Shown here one piece after another: positions 18,882 through 28,357 of a DNA stretch of 64,000 nucleotides. This DNA is from Leishmania mexicana MHOM/GT/2001/U1103. Taxonomy: Eukaryota > Euglenozoa > Kinetoplastea > Trypanosomatida > Trypanosomatidae. The stretch is taken from NCBI RefSeq assembly GCF_000234665.1, contig NC_018312.1, positions 925,791 through 989,790 on the forward strand. Direction: 5' to 3'. The notes below the pieces were generated by a model. That model was not told where the DNA came from. It searched no databases and worked only from the letters and a program-made list of their open reading frames with translations. Both the position numbers and the translations under genes were made by a program. The first letter of the stretch is position 1. Every line of letters starts with the position of its first letter.

Positions 18882-19677
18882 GGCTGAAGGGTGTCACTGC
18901 CATCTTGATCACCAGCGCAGGGGCCTCCAATTGCGCCGTCCCGCTAGGGCCACGAACCCCGCCGCATCGGCGGTGAATCGCCTCTCCAGCGTTGGGGAAT
19001 CACTGTTGCCAACGAAGAGCGAGGCAGTGCCCATCAAGTCAGCGCAGCAGCTGGTCTCCGTAGGCGCGTCCATCGAGTCCTTGGTTTGGGCAGAGCAGCA
19101 CCACAGCTAGCATGGATACTTGTATGTGAGTGTGTGTGCGCTGGTGGTCTTACGCGGATGTACATAGACGACGCGTTGCGTCTCTCTTTTTTTCCTTTGT
19201 TGGTTTCACTGCTCTCTCACGTTTTGGTCATGCGGGGATCGTGTCGCACCATCGATGCTGCTGCTCGCACAGTTGTGTTGTTGCGGCTTTGTGGTGACGG
19301 TCGTGCTGGTGGAATGCTTTCGCCATCCTCTTCCGATCGTGTGCACTTCGCGTGCGGACGGATGTGCACGTCCATCTTTGCATCCCCGCTTTGTTTCGTC
19401 CTCTCTACGGCGCGGTGCTCTCCTCTCGGTGTGCGTCTTCTCTGTTGGTCTCTTCCGCCTTCTCCTCAACACCCCTCCTCGCGCCTCCATGTCGCGGCGT
19501 CTGAGTGACGTGCCGGTGTGCGTGACATAGCCTCTCCACATCCTTCCCCCATCCCCCGCCGTGTGCTGATCTGTATCCTCATCCCCTTGCACGTAGAGCC
19601 CCATCGCCAGTGCACACACACACATAAACCTGTTTTGACCTTCTCTGCCTTGCCGTTCTTGCCGCCATCAACAAATC
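18882..19677. other. Intergenic region with coding-like frames at its start
   Basis: The first ~230 nt contain two protein-like open stretches in shifted frames (18842-18973 and 18949-19110) that may be a frameshifted tail of the ankyrin gene. The remainder is UTR-like with pyrimidine tracts. Confidence 0.55.
19531..19596 (+). promoter_or_regulatory. Probable spliced-leader acceptor for exonuclease 1
   Basis: Two pyrimidine-rich blocks ending at ACGTAG. The first ATG downstream is 19678, giving a 5' UTR of about 80 nt. Confidence 0.5.
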
Positions 19678-20895
19678 ATGTCCCCCCACAACAAACGTGG
19701 GAAGGCCAAGGAGGCTGCGAACAAGCAGCGAAAAGCGAACCAGCATCAACGCCACAGCACGTCTGAGGGGCAACGCACGCACTACGGCACCCGAGGCGGA
19801 GGCGGCGACTCCTACCTGTCCAGCCATACCTCCGTAAAGCAGAACAAAGTGAAGCACACTTACGATGATACGGACCCGCTAGACCAACAGCTCTTCGATT
19901 ACATCATTGTCGTGGACGTGGAGGCGACGTGTGAGCAGAACGCTCGGAGCTACCCCCACGAGGTCATCGAGATTCCTGGTGTCCTTATCGACGTCCGCAC
20001 CGGTCAGGTCGATCGGGCCCGCTCCTTTCACACCTTCGTGAAGCCTTGGCGCAACCCCAGGCTGACTCCCTTCTGCACCCAGCTCACCGGAATCACACAA
20101 GTGGTGGTGGACGCTGCCCCGAGCATTACCGAGGCCATTCAGCTCTTCGAGAAATGGTACCGGGAGACCATTCCCAGAGGCGCCAAGACCATCTTTGCCG
20201 CCGACGGCCCGTGGGATTTCAAGAACTTCATCCACGAGCATCACATCCTGCGCGATCATGTAAGCTTTCCCAGCATCTTCTACGAATACCTCGACATCCG
20301 CACCACCTTTGCCCACCGCCTGAACCACGGCGTGCCGATCAAACTAGACGCCATGCTGCGCAAGATGAACCTGCGCTTCGACGGCAGACCGCACAACGGC
20401 TTCGACGACGCATACAACATTGCGCGGCTCGCTGTTGCGATGATGAAGGCCGGCTGCGTGCTTGACTTCGTAATAGCTATTCCGCTCGATGACGCGTACC
20501 ACTATCACCTGGACGGTGTACCGCTTTACCGTCGTGAGGAGGGTAGCGGACACGTCGATCGCGACGTCGTGGAGGACATCGCGAAGAAGTGCTACGGTGC
20601 CGACTACTTCAAGTTTGGCCAGCGTCACCGTGATGCCGTCCGCGCTTATCGCCTCGAGCACCCCAAGGAGTTTAGCCACGCCAACGTGGTGGCGCTTAAG
20701 CGGCGCAACGACCGCGCGTTAGCTCGGCGACGGCAGCGGCAGTGGCGCCTCACAGTGCTGTTTCTCTTCGCACTCCTACTGGTCGAAATAGCGTACGTGC
20801 TGCAACTGCACCGCGCTGCCGTAGCGTGGCTGACGTCCGTCTTGGCAAGCCACCGCCTAACCAGTTACATCGCTTCTGCCTCACAAAGCGCGTAG
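19678..20895 (+). CDS. ERI-1-like DEDDh 3'-5' exonuclease, membrane-anchored (exonuclease 1 of 3)
   Basis: Predicted 405 residues. The N-terminal 70 are basic and low-complexity. The exonuclease domain spans ~75-275: Exo I D80-x-E82 within VVDVEATCE, Exo II D176 in ADGPWDF, Exo III H239 and D244 in HNGFDD. This is a complete DEDDh set of the ERI-1/THEX1 type, which trims RNA 3' ends (histone mRNA, 5.8S rRNA or small RNAs elsewhere). There is no SAP domain. Uniquely in this cluster, the C-terminus has a strongly basic stretch (RRRQRQWR) followed by a hydrophobic helix at ~359-377 and ~27 further residues, predicting an anchor with the catalytic domain in the cytosol. It is the first of three consecutive paralogues. 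Substrate unknown. Confidence 0.93.
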   Translation: MSPHNKRGKAKEAANKQRKANQHQRHSTSEGQRTHYGTRGGGGDSYLSSHTSVKQNKVKHTYDDTDPLDQQLFDYIIVVDVEATCEQNARSYPHEVIEIPGVLIDVRTGQVDRARSFHTFVKPWRNPRLTPFCTQLTGITQVVVDAAPSITEAIQLFEKWYRETIPRGAKTIFAADGPWDFKNFIHEHHILRDHVSFPSIFYEYLDIRTTFAHRLNHGVPIKLDAMLRKMNLRFDGRPHNGFDDAYNIARLAVAMMKAGCVLDFVIAIPLDDAYHYHLDGVPLYRREEGSGHVDRDVVEDIAKKCYGADYFKFGQRHRDAVRAYRLEHPKEFSHANVVALKRRNDRALARRRQRQWRLTVLFLFALLLVEIAYVLQLHRAAVAWLTSVLASHRLTSYIASASQSA

Positions 20896-21299
20896 AACGG
20901 TACACGGCGTGGCTTATTGACAGCACCATGATGACAACGTTCATGCGTGTGTTCGGATGCACCCCACGACGTGCGCGCATGTGTGTGGATGGCTGCGCTG
21001 GGGAATAGCTTCGTGGCTGTCGATGTTTTTTTCAATCTTGTAAGTAACTCAGATAATCGTAAACACTGTTCGTTGATGGCGAATGCGCCGCCTTCCCACT
21101 CTGTCACCGCATGACTCTCCCACGCCTCCGCGCACAGAAGCGAAGGGGCTACCCTGCGCACTTGGCGCGGGAGGTGTACACACCGGGCCGCGGCGTTGCC
21201 ACAGCGCTTCGGCAGCCCTCGTTCCGGTATGTAAACGCCGGCCCTTTTGGAGCTTCGCACGCTCACGGCGTCTCTCGTCCGCAGCGGTCGTGCTGAGCG

Positions 21300-22140
21300 G
21301 GCTCCCCTTGTCGGGTATCTGCCACTGCCCTCCTCAGGGAGACAACCCCCTTCATTTTCGTCCTCAGGCAGATGCTTGTCCGCGAGCCCCCTCCCCTCAG
21401 CACACCCACACCTGTGAGAGAGGCATGCGGATCTAGCGGGGAGGGGGTGAAGGGCCCCTGTCGCCGCAGACGCATAGCGGCGTCCCGGCTGCTGCGGCGC
21501 GTGCGGGTAGGCCCTCCAGACACGCCATCACCCCCGGTGGTGTCGACGGAAATGGAGGATGATGAGGGCCATCCCCCGACAACGACGTCACCGGGAAGCA
21601 TGCCCTGGGACGCCGAGATGCGGGCGCTGTCCTGCCCAGCAGGCATGGTGTATTGCACCGAAACCAAGCCTGCGGCGTCTTCTGAATCCGTCCGGGTGGA
21701 CCGGTGCGGCGTAGACGCCGGAGGCATGACGAGGACACTCCGAACCGCACCGCCGGATGCTCCAGCCCCGAATGCGAAGAGTCCCCCGCACCATGTTGTG
21801 GGATGCCGCGGCTTGAAGCGACCCGGGGAGACGAATTGCAAACGGCCACGGCATGCGGCACGGCCAGGTTCGTGTGGCGCCGATCGCGCAGCGCGTGTCT
21901 CAACAAGGGGCGGAGAAGGACGCGGAGAACCGGGTGGACGCATGGTCCGCACCGAGGGCAGACGCCGTGTCCTAGACGACGGGACTTTCGCCGCCGCACA
22001 ACGGAAGCAGACGAGCCGTTGCTGTGTATGCGTATATCTGCCAACCGGTTCGCGGCACAGAGACGTCTGGAAGGCACGACGTGTGTGCTCCGCGTCGTGC
22101 GTGCGGGGAGCACACGGGGAGGAGGGCGTATGAGAGAGAG
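21300..22140. mobile_element. Putative degenerate SIDER2-like retroposon
   Basis: A GC-rich block of about 840 bp, sharply different from the pyrimidine-rich UTR around it, open in several frames on both strands at once. From memory, its composition and wording resemble Leishmania SIDER2 elements, short extinct retroposons found in 3' UTRs that affect mRNA stability. A position downstream of exonuclease 1 fits. I see no poly-A tail or target-site duplication, and the boundaries are approximate. An alternative is an unannotated protein: a 253-codon + strand frame starts at 21372. Confidence 0.45.
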
Positions 22141-23452
22141 ACGATGACGGAGGGCCGCTTGTACAGTTATGATCTGTTTGGACTTGGCATGTTGCCGCTA
22201 ACTTCTTATTTTCCTCTGCTCTGGTGTCTGTCTGCGTGTCGTCAAGTACCCACGTATCACCAAACGTAAGCACATGACTGTGGTCTTCTCGGAGGTGTTG
22301 CGCGGCCTTTCCGCGGCTTCCCCTCCCGTGTCCTTTTCTCGTCCAACCCCTGCGGTTTTCGAAGGATTTGCGGCTTGTGATCGCATCAGCACCCAGTCCG
22401 CGTACGCGACAAGAGTTGGTGTGGAGACGCGTGCGCGTGTGTGTGTGCGTGTTGAGCGAAGTGGGGAAAGTGGGAGAAGTGACAATACATTATGACGCCC
22501 GCATAAGACAGAGGCAGCATCGTTGCCCTTCCCCCCTCCCCTCCCCCTCACTTGCGCATCTCTTCTTCACTCTTCTTGTAGTGCCCCATAATGTTAGGCG
22601 CGACGCACTACCGCAATCACGGCTTGCACCTTTCTCCCTCTCTTGCTTCGCCTTCCACTCGCGCCTTCTCGCACAGTAGTGTTGCTGGGTTCCTGGCGCA
22701 GCCTCGTGAAAGAATTCCAAGGCACCCACCGACGGATCTACACATACACGCGAACATACACCAACAGACAGGCAGCAGCCACTGCAATCCGCCGTATTGT
22801 TTACGCCCCGCCCTGCTCCCCTGCTGCAAGCATACGTACATACACACACATACCCACAGAGACAATCTCGCAGACCTTGCTTGCATTTGTCGGTGAGCCC
22901 AAGGCTTGCATCACCTTTACAGGAAGGGGATACGGTGTAAAGACGGCGAAGGGAGGATAGGCGTGCATCGAACAAGCCAGCAGCGAGAAGCAAGGGTATA
23001 AGAGCTGGTGAGTGAAGCAGCGACGCCTGGGCCACTGATTGCCGTGAAGGCTTGCGAGGGCGTTCCCGTTGGTGTGCCTGTGTGTGTGTGCCCGTCGTCG
23101 ACTCTTTGCGCCTTTTCCCTGCCTTCCTTTGTTGCGCCGAAAGATTTTCTCTCTCTACTCTCGGTGTGCGAGTGCCTTGAAAGCGTACTCGTCTTTCCAT
23201 TTCTCATCTGCTGCGCGCGTGCTGGCGTGCACAACTCTGCTCTTCCACTCCACATTGTGCCCTTTTTTTCCTTTACGTTTTCCTCCTCCATTTTTCCCCT
23301 TTATTTTGTTGTTGTTGCGCTTTTTGCGGACTTCCAGAGAAACGGAGCCTCCACGAACACCCGCGCACGTCCAATACGCCTCAACCAAGAAAGGGGTAGA
23401 GGCATACACGCACACGCACAGGGAGATATACATACTGACACACACACACAGG

Positions 23453-23471
23453 TATATATATATATATATAT
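23453..23471. repeat. (TA)n microsatellite
   Basis: Nine and a half TA units between CA- and GT-rich sequence, about 450 nt upstream of exonuclease 2. Confidence 0.9.
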
Positions 23472-23811
23472 GTTTATATGTATGCTTATATGCATCTGTG
23501 TATGTGTGTGTCTACGTGTACATCTTGGCATTGATAATTTTTCTTCCTTCTGCGCGCTGCTTGTGTTTTCTTTTTCTTCGCGCGCCCCTCCCATTGTATT
23601 GGTCTGCGCTTGCTTGCCTTGTGTCTATGTGCGTAAGTGCGGTCGTGTCTTGTATTAGTCCATCTGCGTCCGTGCACACCTCTGTGTGTGTGTGTTTGTG
23701 TGTGTTAGCGTGTCGGGGAAGGCGTTGCCTGCTGGGGCATTGCGTCGTTGGCCTTCTTCTGCGGCCTCTCTGTCTTTGACTCCGGCGTCGATATTTTTGC
23801 CATCACGGTCA

Positions 23812-23838
23812 TCAACTCCTTTTCTTTTCTGACTACAG
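23812..23838 (+). promoter_or_regulatory. Probable spliced-leader acceptor for exonuclease 2
   Basis: Pyrimidine tract ending in CTACAG. The first ATG after it is 23923. Confidence 0.5.
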
Positions 23839-23922
23839 CTTGTCTGTACTGTGGCGCTGCGACGGTGGTAGAGGCAACGACAGGAAGGGTGAGAGAACAC
23901 GGCTTCCTTTCTCGCGCATCCG

Positions 23923-26900
23923 ATGCAGGCGTCGGTGTCTCCATGCACCTCTTCTTTCCGCACGCCAACACCTGAGCAGCCAACGCTTATCTTCTCGAAG
24001 ATGTCCGATGGCCACACCCACATCACAACTCGTTTGGCGTCCGCACCGCTGACGGCGCATCGAGAATGCGATTCGCTTTCCATGGCATCTGCTGGTGCGC
24101 GCCAGGCTGAACCACTGAGCCACTACAAGAGCCCCATCTGCAGTTCCTTTTCTGGGGAGGCCGCAGGCACGCCGCAGCGGCGGTCGTTGGCGCAACCGTG
24201 CGCCACTGCCACCTCGCCCCAAGACGCTGTCGCCGAGGGCACAGCATCGCCTGCAGAGCTACCGACGCTGGTAGCAGGCTCGTCGCCAGTCTCCACCGCC
24301 ACCTCCGCACCTGCCGCCTTCGGTGGCAGCGGTGTTGGCATCCTGCGGAACGGTGGCGGGGCTGCTAATACCAGTTCCAGGGGCAGCACTGCCTCTTTCC
24401 TCAGTAAACCTAAGGCAGCGAAGCGGCACCACAAAAATGCGAGCGCATCCCATGAAAACCGCTGCATTGGCGCCGCAGGTTCTTCTTCAGATTGCAGGTC
24501 CATCTCCGAGCGTTGCAAGGCCGCCCGCACCCTGGCTGCGGAGCTCATGTCTGCACTCATGGAGCGTCCCCCGGAGGCCACTAAGATTGCGCAATACCGC
24601 GCGTCTAAGGAGGCGGCAACACCGCTGACGTTGCCCACTCCACCAGCTGCGGCAGAGTTGCAGCCCAAGGGTGGTTCTACTGTGCGACCGAGAGGGCCAG
24701 TGCATCATGACGCCAGCGCGACATCTGAGCTGACGGACAAAGGCGGTCCAACGACGTTTGCGCACTCCTTCTTGGAGGCCGTTCTCAACGGCCGAGCGAA
24801 GACAACGCGCGCGTTGGCCCCTGGCACGCCACTGACGCACACCGAAACGACGTCTGGCACAACTGTCGCTCTCTCGGGACTCGCATCGCATACCGCTAGT
24901 CCAGGCAATGGCGCTCGTGCTGGCCAACGCAGCGCGTCCCCTGGTGCTGCAACTGCTCCCAAAGTGACAGAGAAGGCTTCAGCGCAGCCATCTGCCCCTA
25001 AGCCACTGGAGCTGGTGCCGACCGACACGGGGACCATTCCGGAGCTACTGAGTGTTTTGCGTGATATAGCGCTCTCATGCGCGTCTCTGGACACCGTCGA
25101 CAAGGCGGTAGGTGGGTCGGCGTCCTTTGTGAGAGGCACTGACGCTGCGCCTTTCCACAAAAAGCCAATGGGCACCGTCAGCGCGCCGGCCACGGCGGCT
25201 GTTGCACGCGGCGCGGGTAGTGGTGGGACCAGCGCCACCTCTGGCGGTCGCTCGGCAGCACCCCCCACGGCGATTGCCACTGCACATCCTTCACACGACC
25301 TCGACATCACGGAAGGAGAGCGCTGGCATCGCGTATGTGCCCACTTCGAAGTGCTGCGCGGGCTTGTCCTGAACGAGCATGAGTTGACGCGTGCGCTGGA
25401 CGAGGTGCTCGGCGTGGAGTGGCGTGGCGTGTCAACGCCGCTGGGCCTGCAAACGTACGCGGAGGGCGTTGCTGTGGCGCCGAATGCGTCGCCGGCGGTG
25501 TCGGCGGGTGGACTGCATAATCCTCCTGCGGCAACTCTCGCAGGTGCACCAACCGCTGCGGCTGGACGATCGATTGTTCCTGTGCCGCCCGCGCCGGCCG
25601 ATCCCGAGACGCCACCAACCCCGTCCTTCTCGGCTGGCTGTGTCCCCAGCGGGGCTGGCGCGCCGAGGACATCCACCGCTGCCACTTCTTCTGCCGTTAC
25701 TCCCATGGCGACCACAACCAGCTCACACACCGGCACGAATGTCACCGACGTGGTAGGGGTGAAGTCTGCTGCGCCGCCAGGGACGACGCTCAGCTACAAC
25801 GCGCGCTCCTTCGAAAGCCGCACCCCGCCTGGCGTGCAGAAGCAGCGAAGCGCCTCGTTTTCGGCGGCACCGATCCCGGTTGCACACAGCCCGGCCCCCA
25901 CCGCGAAGAATACAGCCTCCACGTCGATGAAGCAGTTGTCCGAGAGCAGCTCAACGTACTCCCCGTCGCAGCACGTTGCCATGATGCTGGATCGCGGCAC
26001 GACGCCGCCGCCGGCTTCGCGCACACAGGATGATGGCGAGGCCTCTCTCGTCAACTTTCCTTCGACGCCATTGTCTGAGGCAGCAGCGCCGTATCAGCCG
26101 TCGGCGTCGCTCATGAACACTAGCCCGCACGGCGGAAGCGGGTCCATGTCGAACAGCACGCCGTTTCACCTGGAGACGCGCGAGGAGATGCTGCGACGTC
26201 GCAGTGCGGCACCGAACGCATTTTACGCTTCCGTATCGCACAGAGGCGCCACACAATTCGTCGGCGGCCCTCCCAGCGCGGCGACAACCCCACACACGTT
26301 CATGTCGTCTTCGCTGGCGCCGGGCGTGCCGCCATTCTCGCTCAACGGCGGTGCTGGTGAGGCGCGCAGTGTGCCGGTGTCGCCGCTGACGTCGTACTCT
26401 TCGCCGCTCGGCGCCTTACCATGCCCGTATGACTATCTGCTAGTGTTGGACTTCGAGGCCACCTGCGAGGAGCACCCGCCCCCCAACTACCTGTACGAGA
26501 TCATCGAGTTCCCGGTGGTGGTTGTCGATGTGCGACTGCAGCGTGTCGTGGCGGAGTTTCACCGATTTGTGCGCCCGCGATACAAGAGAGAGCTCAGCCC
26601 GTTTTGCAAGAAGTTGACCGGGATGCGGCAGGAGGACGTGGACGCAGCGGCGTCGCTGGAGGAGGTCGTCAGACAGTTTGAGCGTTGGCTCTCCCACACG
26701 CTGCCGCCACACGCCCGCTGCATGTTCGTGACGGATGGCCCGATGGACTTGCGCGAATTCATGTACTATCACAGCGTTTCTCGCCAAGGCATCCGCTTCC
26801 CCTCGCTCTTCTACCAGTTCATCGACGTAAAGCAGACCTTTGCCTGCTTCTTCCGGTGTTCGCAGGGGAAGATTAAGGCGATGCTGGAGGTGCTGCATCT

Positions 26901-27186
26901 GCCCTTTGAGGGGCGACTGCATAGCGGGCTCGACGACGCGCGCAACATCGCGTCCATCGTGATTGGCCTCCTTCACTATGGATGCAGTTTCTGTGAGGTG
27001 CCACTAAACCGCCTGCCGTTCAATGGGCTGCTGCTGACCGGAGCGAACAGCGTGGGCGGATCGACACCCCTCTTGCTACCACCCTCGACGGCGCCCGCCG
27101 CGTCCTGCCCCACACGAACGCCTGAGGGGTCACCCACGGCCATCTCTACTTTCCACTCTGTGAGCGAGGACGATCGCTCTCGCTAA
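23923..27186 (+). CDS. ERI-1-like DEDDh exonuclease with long low-complexity N-terminus (exonuclease 2 of 3)
   Basis: Predicted 1087 residues from ATG 23923; ATG 24001 (residue 27) is an alternative start. Residues 1 to ~835 are Ala/Ser/Thr/Pro/Gly-rich without a recognisable fold, apart from a short folded-looking stretch at ~460-510 (WHRVCAHFEVLRGLVLNEHE). The exonuclease domain lies at ~838-1035: D843-x-E845 in LDFEATCE, D938 in TDGPMD, H1000 and D1005 in HSGLDD, so all DEDDh residues are present. After it comes a Pro/Ser/Thr-rich tail of ~50 residues with no membrane segment. It is closest in wording to exonuclease 3 (EIIEFPVVV, VAEFHR), suggesting these two are the younger duplicates. 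The long disordered arm may mediate condensate formation or partner binding, which is inference. Confidence 0.92.
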   Translation: MQASVSPCTSSFRTPTPEQPTLIFSKMSDGHTHITTRLASAPLTAHRECDSLSMASAGARQAEPLSHYKSPICSSFSGEAAGTPQRRSLAQPCATATSPQDAVAEGTASPAELPTLVAGSSPVSTATSAPAAFGGSGVGILRNGGGAANTSSRGSTASFLSKPKAAKRHHKNASASHENRCIGAAGSSSDCRSISERCKAARTLAAELMSALMERPPEATKIAQYRASKEAATPLTLPTPPAAAELQPKGGSTVRPRGPVHHDASATSELTDKGGPTTFAHSFLEAVLNGRAKTTRALAPGTPLTHTETTSGTTVALSGLASHTASPGNGARAGQRSASPGAATAPKVTEKASAQPSAPKPLELVPTDTGTIPELLSVLRDIALSCASLDTVDKAVGGSASFVRGTDAAPFHKKPMGTVSAPATAAVARGAGSGGTSATSGGRSAAPPTAIATAHPSHDLDITEGERWHRVCAHFEVLRGLVLNEHELTRALDEVLGVEWRGVSTPLGLQTYAEGVAVAPNASPAVSAGGLHNPPAATLAGAPTAAAGRSIVPVPPAPADPETPPTPSFSAGCVPSGAGAPRTSTAATSSAVTPMATTTSSHTGTNVTDVVGVKSAAPPGTTLSYNARSFESRTPPGVQKQRSASFSAAPIPVAHSPAPTAKNTASTSMKQLSESSSTYSPSQHVAMMLDRGTTPPPASRTQDDGEASLVNFPSTPLSEAAAPYQPSASLMNTSPHGGSGSMSNSTPFHLETREEMLRRRSAAPNAFYASVSHRGATQFVGGPPSAATTPHTFMSSSLAPGVPPFSLNGGAGEARSVPVSPLTSYSSPLGALPCPYDYLLVLDFEATCEEHPPPNYLYEIIEFPVVVVDVRLQRVVAEFHRFVRPRYKRELSPFCKKLTGMRQEDVDAAASLEEVVRQFERWLSHTLPPHARCMFVTDGPMDLREFMYYHSVSRQGIRFPSLFYQFIDVKQTFACFFRCSQGKIKAMLEVLHLPFEGRLHSGLDDARNIASIVIGLLHYGCSFCEVPLNRLPFNGLLLTGANSVGGSTPLLLPPSTAPAASCPTRTPEGSPTAISTFHSVSEDDRSR

Positions 27187-27547
27187 GCCTTCCGGTCCCT
27201 AGGGCGACTGGAGGGCGAGGATCGTGCGCGCGTGCCTCTGTGTATGTGCGGGGGATGGATGGGCGAATGATGTCACTCATTTTGTTTTTTTGTTTGGTGG
27301 TTTGCGGCGTTTGGCACTCTTTCTCCCTTCTCACCGGGTTGTTGGTCTCCGTTCAAGATGGCGTGGGCACCGTTGACGTCGGCGTTAATGCGGCTGATGG
27401 GAGACTCTCGTGTGTGTGTGTGCCACACCCTCTCCTGGCGTTGTGCTTGTACCGTTGTGCTCGCTCTTATTTTGATTGCCTTTTGTTTTATTGCATATTC
27501 TCTTTGCTCTCCTCCTCCTGCCCGTGGGCTTCCGCCCACCCACCATC

Positions 27548-27586
27548 GTCCCAGCCCCCCGTCCCAGCCCCCCGTCCCAGCCCCCC
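27548..27586. repeat. Tandem 13-bp C-rich repeat, three exact copies
   Basis: Three perfect copies of GTCCCAGCCCCCC. The minus strand therefore has regularly spaced G-runs. Confidence 0.9.
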
Positions 27587-28052
27587 TCCTCCCCTCAACG
27601 GGAGCAACTTGTGCCTGAACGCGTGTGCGCCACTGCGTTTTCTCGGACGTATCTCCGAGTGCGCCTGAATAGACTTGAAAACAAAGCGAGAAGACAAGAC
27701 GCAGAGCTGGTGAGCGGCATCGGCCCGCGCAGGCGCATTGCTGATGTAAGGATGGGGGAGGGCTCTATACAGACAGACACCGACACCATGTCCGTGCTGT
27801 AACTCCGTTTCCGCCTCTATGTGGTATGTAAGCCCCATACCATGTGTGCATCCAGTGCGTGCACTCTTCTCGGGTGACACTCGGCTGCACCCGTGGCGCC
27901 TTTGCCTTCCCTTCCTCGCTTCTCATCTTGAGAACAGCACGTGCAATGTCACAGGCTCTTCCTGGAGGTCTCCCAGCGCATATCTTGTCTCTGGATGCAC
28001 CCCCCCCCCACACACACACACATACCCAAAGAGGTACCCCGTGCGCAAACCA

Positions 28053-28141
28053 TGCTTCACCTCTCCCTTTCTCTCTGTATGTCTTCTCCTTCGCCTTTTG
28101 CCATTCCTGTATCGCTTGCTGCTCATTCTCCCTTCATCCAG
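28053..28141 (+). promoter_or_regulatory. Probable spliced-leader acceptor for exonuclease 3
   Basis: Very long pyrimidine-rich tract ending in CCAG at 28141. No ATG occurs between this AG and 28358, which decides the start of exonuclease 3 against upstream in-frame ATGs. Confidence 0.6.
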
Positions 28142-28357
28142 CCTCTGTGGCGACATCTCTGCTGTCCGGTGTCGCACCGACAGCCCAACCAAGAGACGTG
28201 CTGCTCTCAGCCGTTGGACCAATTGTGGAAAGGGCGTGCCAACAGACGAGCCTGCACGCACGTGCGTATCGTGGCCGGCCAACTCCATCCGACAACTATT
28301 CTACACCGCTTTCTTTCAGCTCTTTCGACTCCACCGCAGCGTCAACTTCTCCCGTGC

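Larger units (their letters stand above)
20896..23922. other. 3-kb interval with GC-rich retroposon-like island
   Basis: Between exonucleases 1 and 2. Includes the SIDER2-like island (about 21300-22140), a TA microsatellite at 23453-23471, and long pyrimidine tracts at 23100-23350 and 23800-23838. Long overlapping open frames in the island are on both strands and I do not take them as genes. Confidence 0.55.
27187..28357. other. Intergenic region
   Basis: UTR-like, with a threefold 13-mer C-rich repeat at 27548-27586, a C-run followed by CA repeats near 28000, and a long pyrimidine tract. No gene is supported. Confidence 0.65.

Noticed and set aside
21263..22273. 336-codon open frame on the - strand
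   Set aside because: It overlaps equally long frames on both strands inside a GC-rich island and opposes the direction of all other genes. A retroposon relic explains it better.
27941..28357. N-terminal extension of exonuclease 3
   Set aside because: It begins with a GTG, crosses CA and CT repeats, and lies upstream of a strong acceptor after which the first ATG is 28358.
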